DNA of 64,000 bases from 13-2-20CM-66-19 sp963760225 (lineage in GTDB: Bacteria; Pseudomonadota; Gammaproteobacteria; Steroidobacterales; Steroidobacteraceae): positions 1,860,001 through 1,924,000 of the forward strand of contig CAVXCD010000003.1 in the NCBI GenBank assembly GCA_963760225.1. The letters run 5' to 3'. Position numbers and translations under genes: made by a program. A model generated the notes under the pieces. It ran no database searches. It was not told the DNA's origin and saw only the letters and a list, made by a program, of their open reading frames with translations. Below are positions 8,318 to 18,277 of this stretch, piece after piece (the first letter of the stretch is position 1; every line of letters starts with the position of its first letter).

Positions 8318-9067
8318 TTAGCTGCGCGGCGCGGCTTTGGCACCCGCCGGACGGGCACCCCCGCCCATAACTTCAGGGCTGCCGACGCGCACGCCGCCTA
8401 CCAGATAGGCCTGCAGGTCGCTGGCGAAGTTCCGCAGCGCCTCCTGCAGCAGCTTGTTGCGGCCCAGCAGCCAGTTGTAGCCCATGACCGCCGGCACCGC
8501 CACGAACAGGCCGAGTGCGGTCATGATGAGCGCCTCGCCGACCGGGCCGGCCACCTTGTCGATGCTCGCCTGCCCGGCGATACCGATGCCGACCAGCGCG
8601 TTCAGGATGCCCCACACCGTACCGAACAGGCCGACGAACGGCGCCGTCGAGCCGACGGTGGCGAGCAGCCCGAGTCCCTGATTCAGGCCGCTGTTGACAT
8701 GGTCGGTGGAGCGCTGCAACGACATGGTGATCCACTCGTTGAGGTCGATGCGATCGGTCAGGCGGCCGTCGTGGTGCGAGGCGGCGCGCAGGCCGTCCTC
8801 GGCGATGCCGCGGAAGTCATCGCCCTTCTTCAGGCGCTCGACGCCGTCCTTGACCGAGGGTGCGGTCCAGAACTGTTTCTCCACGACGCGCGCGGACTTC
8901 TTCAGCTTGCCCTGATCCCACAGCTTCGTGAGCATCACGTACCAGGAGGCGAGCGACATGATGAGCAGCAGTATCAGCACTGAGCGGGCGACCAGATCGC
9001 CGCCCTGCCAGAGTGCGACGAGGCCGTAAGGGTTTGAGGTGGTGGTAGTGGCGACTTGGGTGTCCAT
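8318..9067 (-). CDS. exbB: TonB-system energiser ExbB (MotA/TolQ/ExbB family)
   Basis: A 249-residue inner-membrane protein with three hydrophobic segments. The family core is visible: LNQGLGLLATVGSTAPFVGL followed by FGTVWGILNALVGIG and later EALIMTALGLFVAVPAVMGYN. It forms the oligomeric proton channel with ExbD. The ATG at 9067 has a GAGGA Shine-Dalgarno that lies inside the tail of the intrinsic terminator separating it from tonB, so its mRNA probably comes from readthrough of that terminator. Confidence 0.96.
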   Translation of the reverse strand: MDTQVATTTTSNPYGLVALWQGGDLVARSVLILLLIMSLASWYVMLTKLWDQGKLKKSARVVEKQFWTAPSVKDGVERLKKGDDFRGIAEDGLRAASHHDGRLTDRIDLNEWITMSLQRSTDHVNSGLNQGLGLLATVGSTAPFVGLFGTVWGILNALVGIGIAGQASIDKVAGPVGEALIMTALGLFVAVPAVMGYNWLLGRNKLLQEALRNFASDLQAYLVGGVRVGSPEVMGGGARPAGAKAAPRS

Positions 9068-9080
9068 AGTTTTCCTCGAG

Positions 9081-9113
9081 AAAAAAGAGCCGCGCCCTCT
9101 TTACGGGGCGCGG
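9081..9113 (-). terminator. Intrinsic terminator between tonB and exbB
   Basis: On the minus strand the arms 9113-9106 and 9097-9090 pair perfectly over 8 bp (CCGCGCCC / GGGCGCGG) with an 8-nt loop, followed at once by CTCTTTTTT. It begins 17 bp after the tonB stop. The exbB Shine-Dalgarno starts just past the T-run, leaving no room for a separate promoter between them. Confidence 0.85.
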
Positions 9114-9129
9114 TGTCTGATCACTTAAC

Positions 9130-9762
9130 TCACTTCCTCATCGTGAACTTGATGCGGAAGACGAAGCAGTCCTGAATCGGTTTGCCGTCCTCGGTCGCCG
9201 GCTGGTAGCGGCCCGAGCCGGCGGTGGCCAGCTTGATCGCGCCCTCGTCGAGGCGCGAGCTGCCGGAGGTTTGCGCAATGCTCGGCGGCTCGGTGATCTT
9301 ACCGTTCGGGCCGACGCACACGTGCACGTTTGCCGAGCCTTCCTCGCCGAGTCGCTGCGAGGCGGGCGGGTAGTAGTCCTCGGTGTTGGGGAAGTTCTTG
9401 CCCGGTTTGGCGCCGACCTTGTTGCCCGCCTTCGGCGGCGGCGCCGCTTCGACGTGCTTGGTGGTGACGTTGGAGATAGCGGTGGTCTGCGCGGGTGCGG
9501 GCGGCAGGTCGACCACCACATCGGGCGGCGGCACTTCCACCGGCGGCTTCTGGAATTCCGGGGGCGGCGGCGGCGGCGGCTCGACCTTCTTCTGCTCCTC
9601 CTGCACGATCTCGGTCTGGATCGGCGGGGCGACCACCTCGAACGCGCGTTGCGCCAGTCCGGTCGCCAGCGCCCAGAAGATGAACAGGTGCAGCGCGATG
9701 ATCGCGAACAGCACGATCGTGCGGCGCGTGAAGAACTGGGTATCGTGTACGTAGGCAGTCAT
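9130..9762 (-). CDS. tonB: TonB energy transducer
   Basis: A 210-residue protein with a short cytoplasmic N-terminus, one transmembrane helix (about residues 15-35), a proline-rich periplasmic spacer (VEPPPPPPPEF, then KPPVEVPPPD) and a C-terminal TonB domain. The C-domain shows the family hallmarks YYPPASQRLGEEGSANVHVC, GSSRLDEGAIKLATAGSGRY and a basic end. It spans the periplasm and opens TonB-dependent receptors. First gene of the tonB-exbB-exbD-exbD-TPR unit. Confidence 0.95.
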   Translation of the reverse strand: MTAYVHDTQFFTRRTIVLFAIIALHLFIFWALATGLAQRAFEVVAPPIQTEIVQEEQKKVEPPPPPPPEFQKPPVEVPPPDVVVDLPPAPAQTTAISNVTTKHVEAAPPPKAGNKVGAKPGKNFPNTEDYYPPASQRLGEEGSANVHVCVGPNGKITEPPSIAQTSGSSRLDEGAIKLATAGSGRYQPATEDGKPIQDCFVFRIKFTMRK

Positions 9763-9990
9763 GTTTTATGAATCGTGTCTTGTCCGAACGTACCGCACCG
9801 GTGAGCGGCGAAGCTAATCGACGCGCCTGGCATTCGGGCTGACGATCGCGTCAGTCTTCGTAAAGAACCCCCCGGACGGTGCTCGCGGCTTGCGCGCAGC
9901 GACGAATGCTGCGTGAACTGTAACCGCTGCCGTAGTGAGCTGACAACTCCGGCGCAGCCTTAAGAAATGTCCCGACATGACTGTATCGCC
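9763..9990. other. Intergenic region between tonB and ilvD
   Basis: About 228 bp between the tonB start and the ilvD stop, both on the minus strand. It should hold the tonB promoter and the end of the ilvD transcript. I see no convincing -35/-10 pair, Fur-box-like palindrome or terminator hairpin with a T-run. Confidence 0.3.
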
Positions 9991-11675
9991 TCAGTGCGGC
10001 GATATTGCCTCGGTCACGGCTCCCCGCGAGGCGCTGCCCACCAGGCGCGCGTACTTGCCCAGCACACCGCCGGGCGGCGTTCCGGGCGCTTTCCACGCGG
10101 CGCGCCGCCGGCGCAGCTCCGCCGCGGTCAGTTCCACGCGTATCTCGCGCTTCAGCGCGTCGACGCTGATGCGATCGCCGCTGCGCAGCAGACCGATCGG
10201 GCCCCCGACCGCAGCTTCCGGCGAGATATGTCCGACCACGAAGCCATGGCTGCCGCCGGAAAATCGCCCGTCGGTGATCAGGGCCACCTTCCCGCCAAGC
10301 CCGCGCCCGCTGATGGCGCTGGTCGGGCTGAGCATCTCGCGCATTCCGGGCCCCCCCGCGGGCCCTCCCCGCGGATGACGAGGACGTCTCCTGCGCGTAT
10401 CCGGCCGGCGAGAATCGCCTGCGTGGCGCGCTCCTCGCCCTCGAACACCCGCGCCCGGCCCTCGAAGCGCTCGCCCTCCTGGCCGGTGATCTTGGCAACG
10501 GCGCCCTCCGGCGCGAGGTTCCCGTAGAGGATGACGAGGTGACTGGTTTTCTTCAGCGGCGCCGCAAGCGGGTGAATAATGTCCTGTCCGCTCATGTACA
10601 TCTGAACGTTTTCAAGATTCTCTTGTATGGTCCGGCCGGTCACGGTCATGCAGTCGGGATGCAGCAGTCCGCCGGCGAGCAGCATCTTCATGAGCGGCTG
10701 GATGCCGCCGATCGCCACCAGCTCGGACATCAGGTAGCGGCCGCTGGGCTTCAAGTCCGCCAGCACCGGGACGCGCCGGCCGATGCGCGTGAAGTCATCG
10801 AGCGTGAGGCGCACCTTCGCCTCGTGTGCGATCGCGAGCAGGTGCAGTACGGCGTTGGTCGAGCCCCCGAGCGCAATGACCACCGTGATGGCGTTCTCGA
10901 ACGCCCGGCGGGTGAGGATGTCGCGCGGCTTCAAACCCTCGCGCACCAGGCGCACCACCGCTTCGCCGGCCCGCCGGCTGTCCGAGCGCTTGTCCTCGCT
11001 CACCGCCTCCTGCGCCGAGCTGCCGGGCAGGGACAGACCCAGGGCCTCGATCGCCGACGCCATGGTGTTGGCCGTATACATTCCGCCACAGCTGCCGGGA
11101 CCGGGGATGGCGGTGCGCTCGACTTCCAGGAAGCCCTCGTCCGAGAGCGTGCCGGCCGCGTGCGCACCGACCGCCTCGAACACCGAGATGATGTCGCGCC
11201 GCTGGGCACCCGGGCGGATCGTACCGCCGTAAACGAACACCGACGGGCGGTTGAGGCGCGCCATGGCCATGGCGCAGCCGGGCATGTTCTTGTCGCAGCC
11301 CCCGACCGCGACGAAGCCATCGAAGCCCGCCGCGCCCACCACCGTCTCGATGGAATCGGCGATGAGCTCGCGCGACACCAGCGAGTAGCGCATGCCGGGC
11401 GTGCCCATGGAAATGCCGTCGGACACCGTGATGGTATTGAACAGCACGCTCTTGCCGCCGGCCGCGTCGACGCCCGCCGAGGCCTCGCTGGCGAGCGCGC
11501 CGATGTGCATGTTGCAGGGAGTGACGTTGGCCCAGGTGGAGGCCACGCCGATCTGCGGCCTGGCGAAATCCTCGTCGCGAAAGCCGACCGCCCGCAGCAT
11601 GGCGCGCGCCGGCGCCTGCTGGTCGCCGTCGAACACCACGCGCGAGTAGCGGCGCGGATCGCTCTTGTTCTTCAT
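9991..11675 (-). pseudogene. ilvD: Dihydroxy-acid dehydratase, frameshifted in this sequence
   Basis: IlvD catalyses dehydration of dihydroxyisovalerate and dihydroxymethylvalerate in valine, isoleucine and leucine synthesis. The 5' part (ATG at 11675, preceded by GGAGGGGAA) encodes the Fe-S cysteine motifs CNMHIGA, GCDKNMPGCAM and GSCGGMYTANTM. The C-terminal part, in another frame, begins GGPGMREMLSPTSAISGRG and contains LITDGRFSGGSHG. The frames join if one G is added to a run of seven (plus-strand C7 at 10351-10357), which restores EGPRGGPGMREM. The whole span is 1685 bp, one base short of a full-length 561-residue enzyme. It is either a sequence error in a homopolymer or a recent real frameshift; no other decay is visible. 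Start codon overlaps the stop of the MFS gene (TGATG). Confidence 0.9.
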
Positions 11676-12964
11676 CACTTCCCCTCCGTGCGCCGGTGCA
11701 TGCGGTTGAACCCCAAGGCCCCCGCCGCGGTCATTGCCAGCGGCAGCAGCAGGGCGAACTGCCCGCTGCCGCGCCGCCAGCCCTCGAGTCCCATGTAGAC
11801 GAGCACGCCGGCCGGCGGCGCGAGCCCGCCGCGCACGCCGGTGAGCGTCACGTGCACGCCCATGTAGTGCTGGGCGCGGCCGATCGAGGCGAAGTCATTG
11901 TGCCCGAGATTCCAGCCGAGGTTGGCCCCGGCCTGCGCGGCGCCCAGCAGCACCGCACCGACCCACAGCAGCGTGAGCGAGCGCGCGAACACCCCGGCGC
12001 ACATCGCCGCGCTCGCCAGCACGATGGCCCAGCCCTGCCGCGCGCGGTAGCGCACCACGTGTGAGCCGTCGAACAGCCGCGCCCACCACGGCAGGAAGAG
12101 CGGCTGCGTGATGAGCGGTACCACCGCCAGCATGCCGATCTGCGTGGCGCTTGTCAGGTGCAGCTGCTCGGAGAACACCAGCACCAGCTGCGCGGTGAGC
12201 ATGAGCGTGCCCCCGCCGAACACGCCCATCCACAGCATGTACTCGCGGTACTGCGGGTCCTCGCGCAGGATGCGGCTGAACATCGCCAGGCTGAAGGGCT
12301 CGCTGCGCGCGGCGCTCGCGGCTTCCGCGGCCAGCAGCCGGAACTCGCGCCGCACGCGCGTCGCGCGGTACAGCCACGCCCCGCACAGCCCGGCGAGCGC
12401 CCCGCCGCCGTACAGCCAGCGCGCATCGAGCGCGTGCGCCTCGAGCATCCAGCCGACCAGCGCCGCCGACAGTGCCACGGCGATCGAGTTGACGATGACG
12501 ATGCGCGCGGTGATGCGCGCCAGCACGTTGCGCGGGTAGTTCGCCGTCCAGATCGCGGCGCGCACCGTGAGGATGCCCGCCCACAGCACCCGCGCCGCCA
12601 CGATCGACAGCACCGCCAGCGCCAGCCCGCCGGCGGCCGGCGACGCGAACGCCACGCAGCCGACCAGCAGCGCGAACGCGCCCTGCAGGGCGACCATGAG
12701 CCGCACGCGCGCGCGGCCGTGGGCGAGGTTCGCCCACACGAAGCTCAGCACGTTGGAGAACGCCGGCGCGCCGGACACCAGCGCCACCGCGAGGTTCACC
12801 GCGAACGGCGGCGCGACGCCGGCGAAATGCTGCTTGACGAGGATCGCGGCGGTCGCGCCCTCCACCAGCCCGAGCGCCAGTCCCAGCAGTCCCCACGGCA
12901 GCACTTCGCGGCGGAAGAGGCCTTCTGCGAGCGGGCTGGGTCTTACGGCGGGGCCTGCGGGCAC
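11675..12964 (-). CDS. MFS-family permease of unknown substrate
   Basis: An integral membrane protein of about 430 residues with roughly 12 hydrophobic segments. Conservation-like content begins at LFRREVLPWGLLGLALGLVE, and an arginine-rich loop AHGRARVRLMVALQG follows the first helices. The start is uncertain: I give the GTG at 12964 because an in-frame ATG at 13051 would overlap the promoter of the opposite leucine operon; neither has a clear Shine-Dalgarno. It is translationally linked to ilvD (TGATG overlap), so it may move a branched-chain precursor or related compound, but nothing in the sequence shows the substrate. Confidence 0.75.
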   Translation of the reverse strand: MPAGPAVRPSPLAEGLFRREVLPWGLLGLALGLVEGATAAILVKQHFAGVAPPFAVNLAVALVSGAPAFSNVLSFVWANLAHGRARVRLMVALQGAFALLVGCVAFASPAAGGLALAVLSIVAARVLWAGILTVRAAIWTANYPRNVLARITARIVIVNSIAVALSAALVGWMLEAHALDARWLYGGGALAGLCGAWLYRATRVRREFRLLAAEAASAARSEPFSLAMFSRILREDPQYREYMLWMGVFGGGTLMLTAQLVLVFSEQLHLTSATQIGMLAVVPLITQPLFLPWWARLFDGSHVVRYRARQGWAIVLASAAMCAGVFARSLTLLWVGAVLLGAAQAGANLGWNLGHNDFASIGRAQHYMGVHVTLTGVRGGLAPPAGVLVYMGLEGWRRGSGQFALLLPLAMTAAGALGFNRMHRRTEGK

Positions 12965-13014
12965 GGGGCGCAAGCTTAATCGCTGGCCGCCGGCAAAAGC
13001 GCGCGGCGCGCGCG

Positions 13015-13044
13015 TTGACAAGCTTCCCGGGGGTATGCTCCTAT
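13015..13044 (+). promoter_or_regulatory. Probable promoter of the leucine operon leader
   Basis: A perfect TTGACA at 13015-13020. The -10 is less clear: TCCTAT at 13039-13044 has an 18-bp spacer, and TATGCT at 13034-13039 is better in sequence but only 13 bp away. Either would start transcription just before the leader peptide at 13070. Confidence 0.45.
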
Positions 13045-13069
13045 CGGCCATCAGGTTTTGTTCGCATTC

Positions 13070-13198
13070 ATGACTGCCACCGCAACAACGGCCCTGCAAG
13101 ATACGGCGCTGCCCCCGGCGCGCCGGCCGCTGTTGCTGGCCTTGGCTCCGCTGCTGCTCCTTAGCGGAGCGCGGTGCGGGGCACTCGCGAACGCCTGA
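13070..13198 (+). CDS. Leucine-rich leader peptide of the ilv-leu attenuator
   Basis: A 42-codon open frame (ATG 13070, TGA 13196) too short for ordinary gene callers. Eleven codons are leucine and none is valine or isoleucine. Eight of the eleven codons at positions 21-31 (13130-13162) are leucine (LLLALAPLLLL), using CTG, TTG, CTC and CTT. It precedes an intrinsic terminator and then ilvC, the arrangement of an amino-acid attenuator leader such as leuL. Ribosome stalling on the leucine block would block the left arm of the 13145-13170 hairpin and favour the antiterminator. The ribosome-binding site is weak (AGG about 15 nt upstream). The hydrophobic block also looks like a signal peptide, but no mature domain follows. 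Confidence 0.75.
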   Translation: MTATATTALQDTALPPARRPLLLALAPLLLLSGARCGALANA

Positions 13199-13245
13199 TA
13201 AGCACCCAGGCACGAGCGAAGAGACACCAAAAAAACCCCGCACCG
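13145..13245 (+). promoter_or_regulatory. Attenuator pause hairpin and antiterminator pairing
   Basis: Two alternative structures are directly visible. First, 13145-13152 (GCTCCGCT) and 13163-13170 (AGCGGAGC) form a perfect 8-bp hairpin whose loop lies in the leucine codons. Second, 13172-13181 (CGGTGCGGGG) is perfectly complementary over 10 bp to 13236-13245 (CCCCGCACCG), the left side of the terminator. Forming this long-range pair removes the terminator. This matches the 1:2, 2:3, 3:4 logic of classical attenuators; folding and regulation are inferred from sequence alone. Confidence 0.75.
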
Positions 13246-13268
13246 GCACAGCCGCTGCGGGGTTTTTT
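13229..13268 (+). terminator. Attenuator terminator before ilvC
   Basis: A strong intrinsic terminator: 13230-13242 (AAAAAACCCCGCA) pairs with 13256-13268 (TGCGGGGTTTTTT). An inner CGGC-ACA-GCCG helix lies in the loop. The T-run is six long and ends 33 bp before the ilvC ATG. The A-run on the other side makes it symmetrical, so it may also stop transcription coming from the right. Confidence 0.92.
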
Positions 13269-13301
13269 GTGCGCGACATTTGGACGTTGAGGAGCGTGAC
13301 G

Positions 13302-14297
13302 ATGAGGCTGTATTCGCACAAAGACGTCGACCGTAAGGCCCTCAAGGGCGCGCGTATCGCCATCCTCGGCTATGGCAGCCAGGGTCGGGCGCATGCGCTC
13401 AATCTCAAGGACTCCGGCTTCGACGTGGTCGTCGGCGTGCGCAAGGGCGGCGCCAGCTGGAAGAAGGCGCGGCGCGACGGGCTCAGCGTCGCCGAGCCGC
13501 TCGCCGCGGTCAGCGGCGCGGATGTGGTGGCCATGCTGGTTCCGGATATCGCGCAGAAGATGCTCTATGCGGACATCCGCAAGGCGCTCAAGCGCGGCGC
13601 CACGCTGCTGTTCGCGCACGGCTTCAACGTGCACTTCCGGCAGATCAGCCCGCGCAAGGACCTGGACGTGGTGCTGATTGCCCCCAAAGGGCCGGGCGAC
13701 CTGGTGCGCCGCCAGTACCAGCAGGGACGCGGCGTGCCCTGCCTGCTGGCCGTGGCACAGGATGCCACCGGCAAGGCGCACGCCCGTGCGCTCGCCTACG
13801 CGCACGGCATCGGCGGCACCCGCGGCGGGGTGCTCGAGACCACGTTCGCGGAAGAGACCGAGACGGACCTGTTCGGCGAGCAGGCGGTGCTGTGTGGTGG
13901 CGCCACCGAGCTGGTCGTCAAGGGCTTCGAGACACTGGTGGAGGCCGGCTACCAGCCGGAGGTCGCCTACTACGAGTGCCTGCACGAGCTGAAGCTGATC
14001 GTCGACCTGCTGCACGAAGGCGGCCTCGCCAAGATGCACCAGTTCATCAGCGAGACCGCCAAGTACGGCGATCTCACCCGCGGCCCGCGCATCGTCAACG
14101 AGCGCGTGAAGAACGAGATGCGCAAGGTGCTGAAAGAGGTGCAGAGCGGACGGTTCGCGCGGCAGTGGATCCGCGAGAACGCGGAAGGCCGGCCCAACTA
14201 CCAGCGCCTGCTCAAGGAGGATGTCGACCGCCAGATCGAGAAGGTCGGCGCGGGCCTGCGCGCGCGCATGCCCTGGCTGAACGAGAAACGTGCCTGA
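13302..14297 (+). CDS. ilvC: Ketol-acid reductoisomerase, class I (NADP+)
   Basis: A 331-residue short-form KARI that isomerises and reduces acetolactate and acetohydroxybutyrate in valine/isoleucine synthesis. The dinucleotide loop GYGSQG is at residues 23-28, FAHGFN at about 104-109, and the Mg-binding region EETETDLFGEQ and YECLHELKLIVDL follow. ATG 13302 is set by GAGGAG 7 nt upstream; an in-frame start 33 bp earlier would lie in the terminator flank. First structural gene behind the leucine attenuator and followed 10 bp later by leuA. Confidence 0.98.
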   Translation: MRLYSHKDVDRKALKGARIAILGYGSQGRAHALNLKDSGFDVVVGVRKGGASWKKARRDGLSVAEPLAAVSGADVVAMLVPDIAQKMLYADIRKALKRGATLLFAHGFNVHFRQISPRKDLDVVLIAPKGPGDLVRRQYQQGRGVPCLLAVAQDATGKAHARALAYAHGIGGTRGGVLETTFAEETETDLFGEQAVLCGGATELVVKGFETLVEAGYQPEVAYYECLHELKLIVDLLHEGGLAKMHQFISETAKYGDLTRGPRIVNERVKNEMRKVLKEVQSGRFARQWIRENAEGRPNYQRLLKEDVDRQIEKVGAGLRARMPWLNEKRA

Positions 14298-14306
14298 GGT
14301 GCCGCG

Positions 14307-15872
<1,566 letters not shown>

Positions 15873-15893
15873 CGCGCAGCTCAAGGAGCGACC

Positions 15894-16853
15894 ATGCCGA
15901 TTCCCGCCACGCAGTTCATCTGGTTCAACGGCAAGCTCGTGCCGTGGGAGAAGGCCACGGTGCACGTGCTGTCGCACGCGCTGCACTACGGCTCCTCGGT
16001 GTTCGAAGGGGTGCGCGCCTATGCGACCCCGCGCGGCGTCGCCATCTTCCGGCTGCGCGATCACACCCGGCGGCTGTTCGACTCGGCGAAGATCTACCGC
16101 ATCCACATGCCCTTCTCCCCCGAGCAGATGAACGATGCCTGCCGGCAGGTGATCGCGGCCAACGCCCTGACGCGCGGCGCCTACATCCGCCCGGTGGTGT
16201 TCAAGGGCTACGGCGAGATCGGCGTCAGCCCGAAGAACGACCCGCCCACCGAGGTCGCGGTGGCCGCGTGGGAATGGGGCAAGTACCTGAGCCACTCCGA
16301 GGAGGAGGCGGGCGTCGACGTGTGCATCTCCTCCTGGAATCGCGTCGCTCCCAACACGCTGCCGGCGCTGGCCAAGGCGGCCGGTAACTATCTCTCCAGC
16401 CAACTGATCGCTGCCGAGGCGCGGCGGCTCGGCTTCGCCGAAGGCATCGGGCTCGCCCCAGACGGCACCCTCAGCGAGGGCTCGGGCGAGAACCTGTTCC
16501 TGGTCAAGGACGGGGTGCTGCTGACCCCGGCCCTCGCTCACTCGGTGCTCGGCGGACTCACGCGCGATACCGTCATGCGGCTGGCGCGCGAGCGCGGCCT
16601 CGAGGTGCGCGAGTGCGCGCTGCCGCGCGAGCTGCTGTACATCGCCGACGAGGCCTTCTTCACCGGTACGGCGGTCGAGATCACCGCGATCCGCTCGGTC
16701 GATCGCATCCCGGTCGGCAGCGGCCGCTGCGGTCCGATCACCGAGTCGCTGCAGCACGCCTTCTACGGGCTGTTCTCCGGCAAGACTGCCGACAAGTGGG
16801 GCTGGCTCGATCAGGTCGACATGTCCGCGCCGCGCGTCGCGGCCTCCGGCTGA
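15894..16853 (+). CDS. ilvE: Branched-chain amino acid aminotransferase
   Basis: A 319-residue class IV PLP transaminase carrying out the last step to leucine, valine and isoleucine. The N-terminus WFNGKLVPWEKATVHVLSHA and HYGSSVFEGVRAY are diagnostic. The PLP lysine is Lys161 in ALAKAAGNYLSSQ, followed by LAPDGTLSEGSGENLFLVK. AAGGAG lies just upstream of the ATG. Its stop overlaps the leuC start (TGATG). An ilvE placed between leuA and leuC is less usual than an ilvE in an ilv operon. Confidence 0.97.
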   Translation: MPIPATQFIWFNGKLVPWEKATVHVLSHALHYGSSVFEGVRAYATPRGVAIFRLRDHTRRLFDSAKIYRIHMPFSPEQMNDACRQVIAANALTRGAYIRPVVFKGYGEIGVSPKNDPPTEVAVAAWEWGKYLSHSEEEAGVDVCISSWNRVAPNTLPALAKAAGNYLSSQLIAAEARRLGFAEGIGLAPDGTLSEGSGENLFLVKDGVLLTPALAHSVLGGLTRDTVMRLARERGLEVRECALPRELLYIADEAFFTGTAVEITAIRSVDRIPVGSGRCGPITESLQHAFYGLFSGKTADKWGWLDQVDMSAPRVAASG

Positions 16854-18259
16854 TGGCGCGCGCCCCGCAAACTCTGTTCGACAAGGTCTGGCAGCGTCAC
16901 GAGGTGGCCGCCGAGAGCGCGGCGACCCCGGCGGTGCTCTACATCGATCTGCACCTGGTGCACGAGGTCACCTCGCCCCAGGCTTTTGCCGTGCTGCGCG
17001 AGCGCGGCCTGCCGGTGCGCCGACCCGAGCGCACGCTCGCCACCATGGATCACTCCACTCCGACGCAAACCGCGCAGGTATTCGGCGGCGCGCCCATCGC
17101 CATCGATTCCGCCGCCAGGCAGGTCGCGCAGCTCGAGCGCAACTGCGCGGACTTCGGCGTGGAGCTGCTGGCACTGCGCCACGCGCAGCGCGGCATCGTG
17201 CACGTCATCGGTCCGGAGCTCGGCCTCTCCCAGCCGGGGCAGACCATCGTCTGCGGCGACAGCCACACCAGCACTCACGGGGCGCTCGGGGCACTCGCCT
17301 TCGGCATCGGCACGACCGAGGTCGGGCACGTGCTCGCCACGCAATGCCTGCTGCAACGCAAGCCGCGCACGCTTGCGGTCGAGGTGCACGGCGCGCTCGC
17401 CCGCGGTGTCACCGCCAAGGACCTGATCCTCGCGGCGATCGTCCAGCTCGGGGTCGACGGCGGCACCGGCCACGTGATCGAGTACCGCGGCGACACGGTA
17501 CGCGCGCTCGACATGGAGGAGCGCATGACGGTGTGCAACATGTCGATCGAGGCGGGAGCGCGCGCCGGCATGATCGCGCCCGATGAGACCACCTACGCCT
17601 ACCTCGCCGGCCGGCCGCGCGCCCCGCAGGGCGCCGCGTGGGAGCGCGCGCTCGCCGCGTGGCGCACCCTGCCGAGCGAGCCCGGCGCACGCTTCGACCG
17701 CGAGGTGCGCCTCGACGCGGCCCGCGTCGAGCCGATGGTCACCTACGGCACCAACCCCGGCATGGCGATCCCGATCGGTGGGGAGATCCCGCACCGCCAG
17801 GGCGATGCGGCGTTCGCGCGCGCACTCACCTACATGGGGCTCACCCCGGGCAGCCCGATCAAGGACCAGCCGGTGAACGTGGTGTTCGTCGGCAGCTGCA
17901 CCAACGGCCGGCTGTCCGACCTGCGCAGCGCGGCGCAGCTGCTGCGCGGCAAGCGCATCGCCGCCGGGTTGCGCATGCTGGTGGTGCCCGGCTCGCAGCA
18001 GGTCAAGCATGCCGCCGAGGCCGAAGGGCTCGACCGCGTGTTCCGCGATGCCGGCGCCGAGTGGCGCGAATCGGGCTGCTCGATGTGCCTCGGCATGAAC
18101 GGCGATGTGGTCGCGCGCGGGGAGTATTCGCTCAGCACCAGCAACCGCAACTTCGAGGGCCGCCAGGGAGCGGGCGCCCGCACGCTGCTCGCGAGCCCGC
18201 TGACCGCGGCGGCGAGCGCACTGCGCGGCCGGGTGACCGATCCGCGCGAGCTCATGTAA
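16853..18259 (+). CDS. leuC: 3-isopropylmalate dehydratase large subunit
   Basis: A 468-residue aconitase-family subunit that binds the [4Fe-4S] cluster. The three cluster cysteines are Cys349 (VGSCTNGR), Cys409 and Cys412 (ESGCSMCLGMN). The N-terminus MARAPQTLFDKVWQRHEV is typical of LeuC. I start at the ATG at 16853, which overlaps the ilvE stop, not at the longer in-frame reading inside ilvE. With LeuD it isomerises 2-isopropylmalate to 3-isopropylmalate. Confidence 0.98.
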   Translation: MARAPQTLFDKVWQRHEVAAESAATPAVLYIDLHLVHEVTSPQAFAVLRERGLPVRRPERTLATMDHSTPTQTAQVFGGAPIAIDSAARQVAQLERNCADFGVELLALRHAQRGIVHVIGPELGLSQPGQTIVCGDSHTSTHGALGALAFGIGTTEVGHVLATQCLLQRKPRTLAVEVHGALARGVTAKDLILAAIVQLGVDGGTGHVIEYRGDTVRALDMEERMTVCNMSIEAGARAGMIAPDETTYAYLAGRPRAPQGAAWERALAAWRTLPSEPGARFDREVRLDAARVEPMVTYGTNPGMAIPIGGEIPHRQGDAAFARALTYMGLTPGSPIKDQPVNVVFVGSCTNGRLSDLRSAAQLLRGKRIAAGLRMLVVPGSQQVKHAAEAEGLDRVFRDAGAEWRESGCSMCLGMNGDVVARGEYSLSTSNRNFEGRQGAGARTLLASPLTAAASALRGRVTDPRELM

Positions 18260-18277
18260 GGGCAGGCGACAGGCGCG

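Noticed and set aside
9851..10498. Minus-strand open frame downstream of ilvD
   Set aside because: It overlaps the ilvD C-terminus in another frame; content is random Arg/Ala-rich sequence.
13070..13198. Leader peptide as the signal sequence of a secreted protein
   Set aside because: The frame stops after 42 codons and is followed by a terminator and ilvC; the leucine codons coincide with the attenuator pairing, so a leader function is more likely.
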